Part shown: positions 9,407 to 20,503 of the stretch, one piece after another | Layout: each line of letters starts with the position of its first letter | Position numbering within the stretch: position 1 is the first letter of the stretch | NCBI GenBank assembly: GCA_025677825.1 | Contig: JAIXMO010000006.1 | Coordinates: 558,001 to 622,000 of the forward strand | Length of the DNA: 64,000 nt | DNA from: Helicostylum pulchrum | Taxonomy: Eukaryota > Mucoromycota > Mucoromycetes > Mucorales > Mucoraceae | Direction: 5' to 3' | Translations under genes and position numbers: made by a program | Notes under the pieces: generated by a model | Told to the model about the DNA's origin: nothing | The model's database searches: none | What the model saw: only the letters and a program-made list of their open reading frames with translations

Positions 9407-11043
9407 ATGCTCGACCTGTCGCCAGAAATATTCAAAACAATCTTTCAATATTTAGAGAAAAAAGACCTTCAATCATGTTTCTTCGTTTGTAAGAGTTAGT
9501 ATATGCTGGCTATTCCGTTGAACTGGAAAGAAGTGACGTTAAAAAATCATAATATTGCTCTTGTAAAAAATCTTTTAAACGATTCTAACAACAATCAATA
9601 TTTCAAATACACTCATCGTATTAAAAAGTTAACAATTAGCGACAGTAAAGATATCAGAAATCAGTATAAATTCAGTAAACTAGAGCTATTAGGGTTGTTG
9701 AATCAGTTACCTAATCTAAACGAGATTGCTTTGAGCAAAACTAGTTATTTTGAGGACTATTTAGAGTTTTTGTTAGATACTGATACGCCGCAAATTAAAA
9801 AGATTGATACTGGATACCACAAAAATCATTTTGGTCGAAGCTACTTTCATGGCTTATTATTTTTTTGTGAATTACAGATTTCGCGACACTATTGCCAATG
9901 TACATTTATTTTATGCCAAAAGCATAATTCGCTTCAATCCCCAGCAAATTAATTCGTTAAATTCATTAACTCAAATAAAGCAATTGACAGAATTAGAACT
10001 TCGCAATAAACATGATATTAATTTGACACCATTTCACCTGCAATACAGTTGTCCTAATTTGAAGCGCCTTAGGTTTGATAGTCATTTTCCAATTCCTGAA
10101 AGTGTCATGTTACATTTGTTGGAAAGGAACTTGCATTAATATTTATGGAAAAAACTGGTAGTATTGAAAAAACAAGCATTGTATTTGAACAAACTGGTCT
10201 ATATTTAGTACAACAAGCTACCGATGGAGAGACTACAATGACAAAGCATTTTAAACTACTGAATGCATTTAAGAGAACTCGACAGACCTTTTGCAACGTC
10301 AATTTTATTTTACCCCTCTGGAGGACAAATTCCAGCTTGTCGCTTTTTTTGCGATAGTGATGGTATATTATTCACTACATACCACCTTTGCGATAATGAT
10401 TTTCACGGTTCTGAAAATACAGACCTGGATTTACCCGACAAAGCCAGTTCTATTATTAGTCCCGATATTTTCAACATTTTTAGAATTGACACTTGACGTA
10501 GGTATGGTGATGTGATGTACCGAGCTTTAAACTACTGTCTCTTTTAAGCTGTCCCAAAGTTCAGAGCTTTGATTTTACTTGCCACCACTCTCAATACAAA
10601 GGCGTAGTTTTTTCTATTATGTATGAACGCAAGGAGCACCCGATTGCTTCTTATCAAACAAACTGCGATATCAATTTTTTAGAAATACAATATATTAGAC
10701 CTACTCAACGTTATCTTGATTTGGTCACAACACATTTACATCATATTGAGGGTATATCGCTAAAGCTAAAGATGGGGGACGCTTATACGATGATTCGGTT
10801 GTAGATTTGACAGGTTTTAAAAAGCTGAAGAGCTTTAAATATGAGAATACCAGAGACGATGATGATAGTCAAGATAATGATTTTATCCTACTCAAATATA
10901 CTGACGGGGAAGAAAAGTATTACTATGTAGATGCAGAGAAGAGAAAAAATTTGCAAGTAGATTATGGTCAAAACCCTACTAATCCACGTCTTGTTGTATA
11001 CCGTAACGCATCCGTAGCCTTCGATTTCCAATGCGAATTTTAA
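9407..11043 (+). pseudogene. decayed F-box protein gene
   Basis: An N-terminal F-box is clear: LSPEIFKTIFQYLEKKDLQ followed by SCFFVCKS, where the next codon, normally the conserved Trp of the family, is TAG (9497-9499; TGG to TAG). Coding resumes at once (YMLAIPLNWKEVTL). A leucine-rich-repeat-like F-box C-terminal region then continues but in changing frames: shifts lie near 9840, 10130-10150, 10290-10320, 10495-10550 and 10770-10785, with recognisable pieces such as LTELELRNKHDINLTPFHL, CPKVQSFDFTCHHS and LTGFKKLKSFKYEN. In intact form it would have been an SCF substrate-adaptor type protein of roughly 500-550 residues. One nonsense and about five frameshifts with otherwise readable protein indicate fairly recent decay. 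No intron pattern explains the breaks. Confidence 0.85.
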
Positions 11044-11739
11044 TAAATAAAAAACTATAAAATACTATCACAAGTAATGCCAGATAGATTATTTTTTTGT
11101 AGGGAAGCAATCTCCGATTGCTTTAGTTAATCTAGTTAAAAGTATTTCGATTGAAATATCATTCCATCATTTGAGAAAAAAGTTGGTATAAAAAAGGTGT
11201 ACTAATATGACGTTTATTTACTACATGAGAAACCTATTAAAGGGAGCATTAGATACGAAGTGTTAGGGAAAATAAAGGAGGAGATAGTTTACTATTTCAA
11301 CTCAGTAGTCTCGACCAACTTTAACAGAGCCGTCTGAGTTGAGCCTTTTATAAAGGCAATAAATTTAGGCTTTACTGGAGTATGTATCAGCAGTGAATCG
11401 TTAGAAAATTAATTAGGAAAAGTAATTAAATACAGATGGTTGGTAAGTGATGAAAGATTAAAAAGAGAAGCAGTATAAAACAAATAAAGTGAGCATGAAG
11501 TTACCTTTAGTCCTATCTATTGTAGCCAGCAGTTTTGAAATGTGTTGTTATGTGGTATTCTAATCAATAGTTTTGTACTGTTTTAATTGAAAACAATAAA
11601 AAATTTAAAAGAATTAAAATGATTTTAATGTTTGAGCTCTTACAGAAAACGATACACAGCATGTTTTTTGTAGAATACCTTGGGTGACTTCAAGAACTAT
11701 TTAAAGTGTTATAATCCATTATTGCCTATCTATCATTCT
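11044..11739. other. intergenic DNA right of the F-box pseudogene
   Basis: Contains copy 2 of the 44-bp direct repeat (11377-11420) and, just before it, a 9-bp inverted repeat (TCAACTCAG near 11297 with CTGAGTTGA near 11334). No coding potential is seen. Confidence 0.5.
11377..11420 (+). repeat. 44-bp dispersed direct repeat, copy 2
   Basis: Same orientation as 7760-7803, 40 of 44 identical. The flanking sequence on either side of the two copies is only weakly similar. Confidence 0.75.
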
Positions 11740-12860
11740 CTTAAAAACGCGTGTTTTTAAGGGAAGGTTTAGAAGTAACTTCTAAAAAAAGGTCATTTTT
11801 CGGCGATCGAAATTAGGTGTTTTATTTGTATAATTAAACATCGGGAAATGATTCTTTTGCCCAAGTTACTTAGTGAAGGTTAGTCTTTAGGATGTTGTCC
11901 TTAATTAAAAAATTGAAAACCGCATGTTGTTTTATAATTTTCTCGATTTTTTATTTTTTTCTTCAGTCGGTCATTTTGGATGATTTTTGGTCATTTTGGG
12001 GGGTCAACCCCTTTTGTGTTTTTGCGGTTATCTTGAAATAACTCAATATCTACTTTGCCTTTGTTTGTGAAAAACAATTATTATAACGTGATCTTTTAGG
12101 CGCATCTAATCCATCTAAAATTATATTTTAAAAAGATATACTGACCGAGTAGTCATTGTTTTAGACGTTTTTTTTCCGCTAAATTTTTAGTTAAGCGGTC
12201 GTTAAAATAGTCATTTCTTTAGAGCGCGTTTTCTCGTCCATTATATAGGTTTTGAATATCTATATTAGGTGCTATAACCAAACACGGTAATAAAAAACTA
12301 CATCTCACGTAATCGCGACACTCTGAAAATGGTTACACGATGTTACACTAAAAAAGTGTAATTTTTTCCCAAAAAAAAAAACGTCTAAAACAACGATTAC
12401 TCTTTCAATTTTTGCATTAGAAGTATTACTTAAAATGGATTAGAAGAGTCTAAACAAGCTCAATATTATGCATGTATTTTCCACAAATATAGGCAAATTT
12501 GATTAGGAATAATGGTAAAATAACTGCAAAAACACAAAAGGGGTTGACCCCCAAAATTGAAATCAAAAAAAAATCAAAAAAGCTCGTTTTTAATTTTTTT
12601 TAGCAGAGATATATTTAAACAACTGGTTTGTATTATTTAACCTGGGTCCAAAAAGCGTTTCCTATTTTTTAAAAAATAAAAACCATTATTTATTATAGCT
12701 GCTAATTTTAGCAGTGATTTCGTATGTGAGCGATTTTTAGAAGTTCGGTATCTCAGTGAGCTTTTTTCTTTAGCAGTAGTTATCCACTATTCGATATAAG
12801 GGTGGATTTTTTCCGCATTTCGGCCACCCTTAAATAGAGTCGCTACTGTATATTTTTAAC
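11740..12860. mobile_element. foldback / long-TIR MITE-like element, non-coding
   Basis: Two arms are imperfect inverted copies. The best-conserved blocks are 11993-12031 against 12520-12556 (GGGGTCAACCCCTTTTGTGT... versus its reverse complement, one substitution and one indel) and 12149-12175 against 12375-12400 (ATTGTTTTAGACGTTTTTTT versus its complement). The spacing between the two blocks is about 118 nt on the left and 119 nt on the right, and weaker complementarity lies between them (TCTAATCCAT, TTTGTGxAAAA). Outside the core, AACTTCTAA at 11777-11785 mirrors TTAGAAGTT at 12737-12745, so the element may reach 11740-12860. A 9-bp-arm hairpin with a 4-nt loop lies at 11740-11761. No ORF or transposase is present. 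Target-site duplications and exact ends are not determined. Confidence 0.6.
12788..12848 (-). repeat. 61-bp dispersed repeat, copy 1
   Basis: On the minus strand this reads CAGTAGCGACTCTATTTAAG then GGTGGCCGAAATGCGG, and it aligns along its whole length with 62506-62567 upstream of HIS1. Within it AAGGGTGG and CCACCCTT form an 8-bp inverted repeat around an 18-nt loop. Confidence 0.75.
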
Positions 12861-13558
12861 TAAGCGCATATTATATTTATAAGTACTAGTGAAATATGCT
12901 AGAAGATTATGACCAAAATAAACCTTAATTACAAAATGGTGGAATATAGCCAGCACTGCGTTATGCAACCCTTTGAAAAAATGTATATTACTAGACTCTG
13001 AGACCACTTGTATCTCACTGGAGAAATTTCAGCCTAATTTACTCCTTAACCAACGCTGTTTACGTACAAAAGAGGTACTATTTCTTGAGAGAGACTGTCT
13101 CGATGTATATCCTTGTACACACAACATAGATTGGTATTACGCCAATATGATTCAAGTTAGAACACAATGGCAAGCTATAAATTTTGGAATATATGCACTA
13201 TTTTTTTTTTTGACAGATGGCTCTTTTGCTGTCCAACCTTAAAGGACAGTGTGATGTGCCTTTTTTGAAAATAATGTGTAACCAATGTTTTAAACGACGA
13301 AATTTTGTAAATAGAATAAACGATCAATGTAATAGTAAGTTATGCAATTTTTTTAGTATTTTTTAAAAAAGACAAAGGGAAAATAATATCTCCATTTATT
13401 TACAAGAATCTAAGCTTTTAGACGGAGAAAGGAAGGAGATAAAGAATAAAAAGAGAAACAAAACATTATAAAATGATGGCGTATGGTTAAGGTAAAAAAA
13501 AAATAGTGATGTATAGAAAATGTGTGTAAAAAGTAGTATAATTTTTAAAAAAAGTTAT
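12861..13558 (+). other. intergenic; possible unidentified coding remnant at 12950-13242
   Basis: A plus-strand frame open from about 12943 to 13242 encodes roughly 98 residues with Cys- and aromatic-containing sequence (CTHNIDWYYANMIQVRTQWQ) but no in-frame ATG at its start and no family I recognise. It may be a gene remnant next to the foldback element. The last 300 bases, before the fibrillarin stop, show only AT-rich sequence. Confidence 0.3.
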
Positions 13559-14689
13559 TTACTTGGTACGAACATATTTACCAACAACAACAGCATGATC
13601 TCTCTCATAAGGTTCAAGAGTCAATTGTTCTTGAGGCTTAATTCTTTCTTCTTGGAGCTTCTTGACTTCACGAGCAAAGACAGTAGCGGCATCAACAGTG
13701 GAATCAATACAAGAGGCCTTGATAGAAATAACAATATGACCATCGTTCTTGAGGAAATGATGAGCGTTCAAGGTGATAATACGAGCTTGATCAGGTTGGG
13801 CAACATCAGCAAAGATAACATCGACCATAGGAACGAGCATACGGTACTTTTGGGGATGACGAGCATCTTCAATAATAGGAACAACGTTAGTTCTCTTCTT
13901 GGCCATATTGATTAAATCACGACCGGGACGGTGAGAGAATTCAACAGCATAAACAGCACCTTCAGGGCCAACAATATCAGCAACATGAGAGACGGAGGTA
14001 CCGGAGGCAGCACCAAGATATAAAACCTTCTTTCCAGGAGCAATGTGAATATGATCGAGACCACCTAAAACGGCAGCGGCCAACTTGGATCTGAAAGGAT
14101 TCCAAACACGGTATTCAATCTTTGTACCATCAGGTCCATCAATAGAAATACGCTTCTCACCATATACGGCTTCACCGGGAACGAGGTTCTTGGTAACTAA
14201 AAGATCTTCCTTACCACGGGCAACGAAAATACCGGCATGTCTGTGAGGTTCAACAACAACCTTGGCTCCACCGCGGGCTCCACCACCGAAACCACCACGG
14301 GCTCCACCACGAGGGGCACCACGACCACGGCTACCTATTTAAAAAAAAATAAAAAAACGTAAATATACATGATCTACAATGTAAAAAAAAAAGCTGTAAT
14401 TATAAATGATCTTACCACCACGACCTCCACGATCACCGAAACCACCACGGCCTCCACGATCGCCACCGAAACCACCACGTCCACCACCACGTCCACCGAA
14501 ACCGCCACGGCCTCCACGATCACCACCGAAGCCACCACGGCCTCCACGATCGCCACCGAAACCGCCACGTCCACCACCACGGCCTCCACGGTCGCCACCG
14601 AAACCACCACGGCCTCCACCACGGCCTCCACCGAAACCACCACGACCTCCACGATCACCACCGAAACCACCACGAGATTCAAAAGCCAT
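13559..14689 (-). CDS. NOP1: fibrillarin, 2'-O-methyltransferase of box C/D snoRNPs
   Basis: Two exons (14689-14416 and 14334-13559) give 349 residues. Residues about 5-115 are a Gly/Arg/Phe-rich (RGG) domain; the 81-nt intron lies inside it. The rest is the fibrillarin methyltransferase fold: [18 protein letters not shown], then the SAM-binding stretch [29 protein letters not shown] and the [15 protein letters not shown] block with the catalytic-region Asp, followed by [13 protein letters not shown]. In the nucleolus fibrillarin methylates rRNA ribose 2'-OH groups guided by box C/D snoRNAs and acts in pre-rRNA processing. Codon use is biased toward C-ending codons, as in RACK1 and MetRS in this window, consistent with high expression. 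Length and domain order match yeast Nop1 and human FBL. Confidence 0.97.
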
Positions 14690-15171
14690 TATATAAAGAT
14701 TAGTTTTTTTAAACAAAGGGAAAGCGAAATAAAAAATTTTGACACTTTTTTCATCCCCCCAATACAAAAAATCAGACCTGATATTTTGAGACTGGTTTTT
14801 TTTTTTTTTTCTGTCAAAGAAGTGGCTTTTTTTTCTCTTTTTTTTTAAATCGCCTTATGAAAAAGATTCAGGTCACCAATGAAAGTTTTTATATAAGTGT
14901 TCCTTTTTAGTAGTCAATTGGGTGCCTGTTTTTTTTTCTCTTAACTGATTCATAACTTGTTACGTCTTGGGAAACTGAGAGAAAGAAAAATTCTATTAAA
15001 AAAAAAAGAAGACTTGACGTCGCTCTAAAGTGTAGAATCATTCTAACTATCATAAGCATTATATATTAGTTAGCTACTACTAGGTTTAAAAAGTAAATAT
15101 AATTCAGTCTTTATACATCATTACACTGTTAAAAAATATCACATGGATAGAGCATTTTATTCATGTATATA
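14690..15171. promoter_or_regulatory. fibrillarin upstream region / trehalase 3' flank
   Basis: Upstream of the fibrillarin ATG and downstream of the trehalase stop, both minus-strand genes. T-rich on the plus strand (for example 14799-14811 and 14827-14848), which on the coding strand is an A-rich leader. No clear TATA box. No gene seen. Confidence 0.35.
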
Positions 15172-17229
15172 TTAAATATTTAAAGTAATCGTTTTTGTAC
15201 AATCTGGTGCTGTCAAATTGGTAAATGTATCAAAGATCCACAATGCAATACCATTGGTCCAACCAAATCCAGTTTGGGATACATATTCGCCTTGGCTGCC
15301 AGATACACCAATGGTATTGACATCGAACTTTTCAAACATATGACCATCATCGGATACATTCTCAATCTTTTCAAGAATACCTGGGATAGAACCACCTGTG
15401 TTGTACCAACCACAATAAGCCGAAGCTGCATAACGTTCGGCAAGTGTATAAGAAAGACGAGCAATAGAAGTACCTCGACCAGTAGTATAGTTCTTTTTGG
15501 TATCATTCTCTTCATTTAAGTAACTTTCGATTCTACGCATACCTTCCATAGCTACATAGGAGAGTGGAGGCCAACCATTGGGCCAATCCCATTGCATAGT
15601 TGTATTATAATAAGACGTAGTCAAGATACCAGGGAACTTATTAAGTGCGTTTTCCGTTTCATCATAGACATGGGATAAGATATCTTTATCATCCAAGATA
15701 CGTTGAGGAATAGCTCCAAGCCAGAGAGGGAATAAATTAGCAGGTGTAAAATCAGGGCTTTGAGCACTTGCCGTCATATTATAATCATAAAAAGTATAAT
15801 CGGTATCATTCCACATAAGTTTTTCCATAGCATCCAAACGTTTTTTGGCTTGAGTTTGATAATAAGCAGACTTTCTTTTGGACTTTTTAGATTTATCACC
15901 AAATTTAGTATACCATTCAGCCATCATAGATTCAGTATTCCATAAGAGCGAGTTTAAATCGATAGGTACAATGTTGGCGGTATTAATGGTACGTAACATT
16001 TCGTAGTTTTCGGTTTGATCAGGAGCTGGGTACTTTGCTTTAGTCCAACGGGATGAATAATCCCAACCTGTTTCGGCTCCGGCAGCGATATCGGCGTACA
16101 AACGAGCTTTTTCGGCTGCGGAGTAGTTGGTACCGTTATTGACAGTATTGAAATCTTCTACATAAGATTCTGGACGAGGAGCGGTATTGGCAGTAGTATA
16201 ATGGTTTAGTTTATAAAGCTTTTTGGGGTTCTTTGGGTCAGGTACAGAGATAGAAGCGTTGGTCATCCAATGAGCATATTCTTTATCCAGGTAAGGTAAT
16301 GCAGTAGCCATAAAGTCTTGGTCACCGGTCTTTTCCCAAAATTCTTGGACCATTTGAGTTAAAAAAGGTGGTTGTGATCGGTTGAGATAATACATACGCG
16401 CACCGTTGGCTATATAATTTTAGGTTAGCTTACTTTTTTTTTGTTTTTGTTTGTGTACATGCACTTACGAATAAAACCATAAGTTTCTACAAAATCAAAG
16501 AAATTCAAAATCATATCCTTGGCCATATCAATTTGATCACTAAGTAATAACCCCTTGATAACAAAGTAAGAATCCCTAGAGGTAAAAAAAAAATGATATG
16601 AATAACGTTTTATATGTATTCAGTGTGTAAAAAAAAAAACTTCGTACCAATAATAAAATTCACGAAACCTGCCACCTGGTACAACGAAAGGGCGACTAAC
16701 AGGTAAAATAGAGGAAGAACAATCTTGACATAATTGACTGGTATCAAACATAAAAGTTAAATTACTCCAAGCTTGATTCAAGTGACTAATCCAGCCTCGG
16801 TAATCAGCATCAGTAACCTTGTCAAGCCATTGCAATTCAGGAATGTTAATGTTCGTCAACATCTTGACTTCAGTACCTGCCTTTAAGAAATTATCATTCA
16901 AGAATTGCTGAACTTGTTCTTTAGTAGCATTGATTCCACCAAGCGCATGAAACGATTCAATTACTTGAGCTTCAGGTTTTGAAGTAGGCTTAATACAAAT
17001 ATCTTTTTAGTAGTGCTATTAAAAAATCAAATGTTATTTTATTTTATTTTATTTTTACCATATCAACAAATGTCTTTGAATCAGAAAATATTCTTGCTAA
17101 TTGAACAGTATGAAGGATATCACCTTCGCAGTAAATAGGCGAATCGCATGTATAAGATATATGGTTTTCAACCGCAGACACAGAAAAGATTGTCAAAGCA
17201 AGACCACAAATTAAACGTAGAGATAACAT
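15172..17229 (-). CDS. secreted trehalase, GH37
   Basis: Four exons (17229-17059, 16988-16648, 16575-16469, 16409-15172) give 618 residues. An N-terminal signal peptide (about residues 1-20, MLSLRLICGLALTIFSVSA) sends it out of the cell or to the vacuole. GH37 signatures are plain: PGGRFREFYYWDSYF near 160-175, YLNRSQPPFL after exon 4 begins, AGAETGWDYSSRW with the catalytic acid Asp near residue 323, QWDWPNGWPPL, and QGEYVSQTGFGWTNG with the likely catalytic base Glu near 581. It hydrolyses trehalose to two glucose. Many N-x-S/T sites fit a glycosylated secreted enzyme. For intron 1 the acceptor chosen is the AAG before CCTACTTC, because it restores the family VDMPT sequence; nearer AGs break the frame. 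It is the bacterial/animal acid-type trehalase, lacking the calcium-binding N-terminus of cytosolic fungal trehalases. Confidence 0.95.
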
Positions 17230-18906
17230 TGATCTTGAATTTCTTTAAGGAAATTTAATTTAAACTGGATTTTAACGGAATATTATCAACAAAAAAGAAA
17301 GGCCCGAAGTAACAAAAAGTAAGATGCAAACGATTTCGGAGAGACAAAGAAGAAGAAGAAAATATTATTTAAGGGCTCTTTATATTTTATACCAAGTAAG
17401 TCTGAATTCGACTAGCCAAATAATCGTTCTTTTTCAATCATTTTATCCTGAGTGCGAAAGCAGGGAAGTGTTACCATTCGTGCATAAATACAGTTTGGGA
17501 AATCACGGAAAAAACTTAGCTCTCTAACTTTTATAGTGAAGTGTGCGACTTTATTTTAATCACTTTCTTATAACGATGTAAGGAGGTATTTACTACCCCC
17601 CTTAGTTTTCTATCTAAAAAAGACTTCTTTAACGGCATGAATATACCTTATTGTTCTCTTGGCGAGAGACAAAAGAAAAATAGACATATCTAACTCTATA
17701 TGCAAAGATTTGAGGTCATTCTTTTCGCATTCCTTTTGCCTTTTAAAGTAAACTACCCGGGAAATCCAGTATGCTATTGTAGTGGCAAGGAATAGTCGGG
17801 ATTTCCCTTACAGATGTCCTAATATGCAGTTTATATATTTATGGGAAAAAAATCTTTCTTTTTTATCCAAGAATATAACAATTTATTTAAATACTTCTAA
17901 AAGGAATGTCGGTATACACATATTATCATTTGTCAATTTATCTGTTTGCCTGTGTATGCTTGATTCAACTCTAAAAACTTCTTTACATGCATGTCTGAGA
18001 ATGATTTGTAGCGTCGTATTTTTTAATTTGGTAACCTAGAATGATGTAGGCCATAAAGCTTTCTATGAAAGAGTTTTGCTGCAACGATGACTTTAGTTTC
18101 TACACCTCTTGATGATGTGGGGTTACTCACATGATTTAGGTACCTGATTTTATTGTTATTATTTCCTACGGCTTTTTTTTTTTCATACCGTCATTGAATA
18201 CAATTTAATTATAGAAACACAAATGTACATACATGCATTAGCGGTTTCAGGCACAAAATAGAAATCAGACGCGTCATTTTAAAAAAAGTGGCAGTTACAC
18301 ATTTTTCCTCTTACAGTGTTCACCGTATCTGCGGGTTTATCATTGACCAATTCGCTGTCAATTTACAGGTTTGTAAGATCCTAATTTTGTCACTTTGAGA
18401 AAATTAAATGTCCATAACCAAAAAATAAATGACTATTTCCAAAAAAAAACTAATGGTACTGAAAGACCCCAACAGTCAAGTTTGAAGCTTCCATGTACTA
18501 GATTTTATTGATTTTTTATTTCTGAGAAACTTAAATTTCTAGATGAAGCACCCTTAAGAAAGTTTTTATACATGACCAGTTTACATGGTCGACTGAAAAA
18601 GTATGGTACCTTTAATAATGACCGTCGTTATAATAAAAACCATATAAAAAACAAATAGGTAACAAAACACGAAAAAAAACCAGGAATTAAGTAAAAAGAT
18701 TATAGATAAAATGAACATTTTTACTCGAGTGATCTATTTACTCATTATTACGTATTTATATCACTATGTGATTTAGTTTATCGTACTATGCGTTCAAACT
18801 TGAGTAACTGTTATTTTTCGGCTAAACATTTTTCTTATAAACCTTCTGAGGCCAATTTAGATCCCTCCTTTATTTTTTCTTGCTTTTAAAATACCTTCTT
18901 CATACA
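17230..18906. other. divergent intergenic region, no gene recognised
   Basis: This separates two divergently transcribed genes. Short ORFs at 17324-17527 and 17782-18039 have no family features. AT-rich with moderate T runs; nothing else stands out. Confidence 0.4.
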
Positions 18907-19447
18907 ATGGCACTTTTATTCACTCCATTACGCTATGGAGCCAAAAAGACCATACCTTTATTTCAAAAGAGCTACACAACAACAACACAACCAGCTTTGA
19001 CCGGGTATCGTAAATACGTACAACAATTTAAAAGTAAACCTGGATCGTACATGACCAGTTTCGCTATATTACATGAGTTAACAGCTGTAGCACCTTTTCC
19101 ATTTATTTATTTGGCACTTGATAACTCTTCTTTAAAGATACCCTTTCCCGAAAACATCGTATCAGAAGGAAATAAGTTTATTAATAAAGCTAGAGTTTAC
19201 TATAAATATCCTCCACTCGAGTCGGATAATCGAGTTATGGTGAATTTAGTAACTACTTATTGTATTGTCAAGGTAAAAAAAAATGCTACAATAACAAAAT
19301 CCCATTCAATTGACTCAATTTTAAATATAGGCACTATTACCACTTCGTATTGCTGCGTCTGCTGCCATGACACCTTTTATGGCAGAACGCGTAATTGGAC
19401 CCGCAGTTGCTTTTATACGTAAAGCCATAAAACCCAAAACCAAATAA
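18907..19447 (+). CDS. FLILHELTA-family mitochondrial protein (yeast YPL041C/Mrx11 type)
   Basis: Two exons (18907-19272, 19331-19447) give 160 residues. The segment SYMTSFAILHELTAVAPFPF at about 56-75 matches the motif for which the Pfam FLILHELTA family is named, whose yeast member is the mitochondrial protein YPL041C. The N-terminus is basic and rich in Ser/Thr without acidic residues, typical of a mitochondrial presequence. A hydrophobic helix follows the motif, and a C-terminal Ala-rich helix (LLPLRIAASAAMTPFMAERV) may be a second membrane segment. Function in this family is poorly known; members co-purify with mitochondrial organisation or expression complexes. The first in-frame ATG is at 18907; the open frame upstream begins at a non-ATG codon. 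The 3' end lies 24 bases from the converging gene. Confidence 0.8.
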
Positions 19448-19471
19448 TACGTAAACTCTTTTATTTTTATT

Positions 19472-20260
19472 TTAAAACAATAAATCTTCTTTATCACCAT
19501 CACCTCCATTTGCCTTTACAGTCTCAGCATCCATACCCAACACAATCACTTTCTTTAACCTATCTAAACGATCTCTTTGGATCTGTAACAACTCTTCCAT
19601 ATCTTCTTCGTCAATAGTATCCGTAAGAATTTCATTCTCTGGCTTTTGTTGTGATTCAATCATGGTATCATCTAAAGATAATGACATGTCCATCTGTGAA
19701 GATTCAAAATCCATGTCTGTATCCATAGGCTCGGGTTGTTGTTGTTCTTCCTCCGATTTCTCTGCTAAGCGTTTCTCTTTTTCTAAATTATCCGCTTTAA
19801 CTTGGATCATCTTTTGTTGCCACTCTAATTGCAATACACGTTTCGATTGTTCCTGATATATATTTGTGTTAAAGACGGAAACATAATACTCGTGTTTTTG
19901 TTTCTTTTACCAGAATAAAATATATTTGATCACACACAGTTTCGAAATCTTCACACTTTTCTAATAACCTGTCATTTAGATAAGGTGGTGTTTGAAACGA
20001 AGAAGCTTCAAGTTTACTACATGTAAAAAATATAAGTTCATGTCGATTCCTATAACATTGTCAATTTACTTTTCTTTGGTTGCTGCAAAATGATCAAGAA
20101 TACGTGCTGCTTGTTCCAGAATGTCCTAGTATAATACATGAGTTACAATACTTGTATACAATAAACTACTTACTGTGCCAAGTAGTTTATTCAAAGTTAA
20201 TATTTCATTTTGAAGTGGTCTTTGAATAGTGTTTTGGGTTGGTTGGTAACGTGGAGGCAT
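19472..20260 (-). CDS. possible Mediator tail subunit (MED29-like)
   Basis: Four exons (20260-20174, 20125-20070, 20016-19911, 19852-19472) give 209 residues. The N-terminal half is helical, with LLEKCEDFETVCDQIYFILE resembling the CDQ-containing helix of MED29. The C-terminal half starts with a coiled coil (LEWQQKMIQVKADNLEKEKR), passes through an acidic Met/Asp/Glu/Gln stretch and ends with a second helix (MEELLQIQRDRLDRLKKVIV). No catalytic motif, signal peptide or membrane segment is visible, so a nuclear complex subunit is plausible. The MED29 link is by eye only; other coiled-coil subunits remain possible. Exon phases are consistent throughout. Confidence 0.5.
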
Positions 20261-20503
20261 AGTTTCGGTTTCAATAAAAAGGTTAATGAGTAAAAAAAAA
20301 AATTAGGGGGAGGAAATTCTAGTTGCAACTCAGAGAAAGAATGAGACGCGACTCTTTTTTAGTCGCACCGTTCTGGTTGTATTAAATCAACGTTTTAACG
20401 AAATCGTGTATATTTACAAAAAAAATTGAGGATGGAATTAGTAAATTAAGTGTAGTAACAGTAGTAGTAGTAGTTTTTTTCAAGAGGGAGAGAGAGAGAG
20501 GGA

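Noticed and set aside
14369..14848. Plus-strand Thr-rich and Pro-rich ORFs of 96-159 codons
   Set aside because: Antisense readings of the Gly/Arg repeats of the fibrillarin N-terminus.
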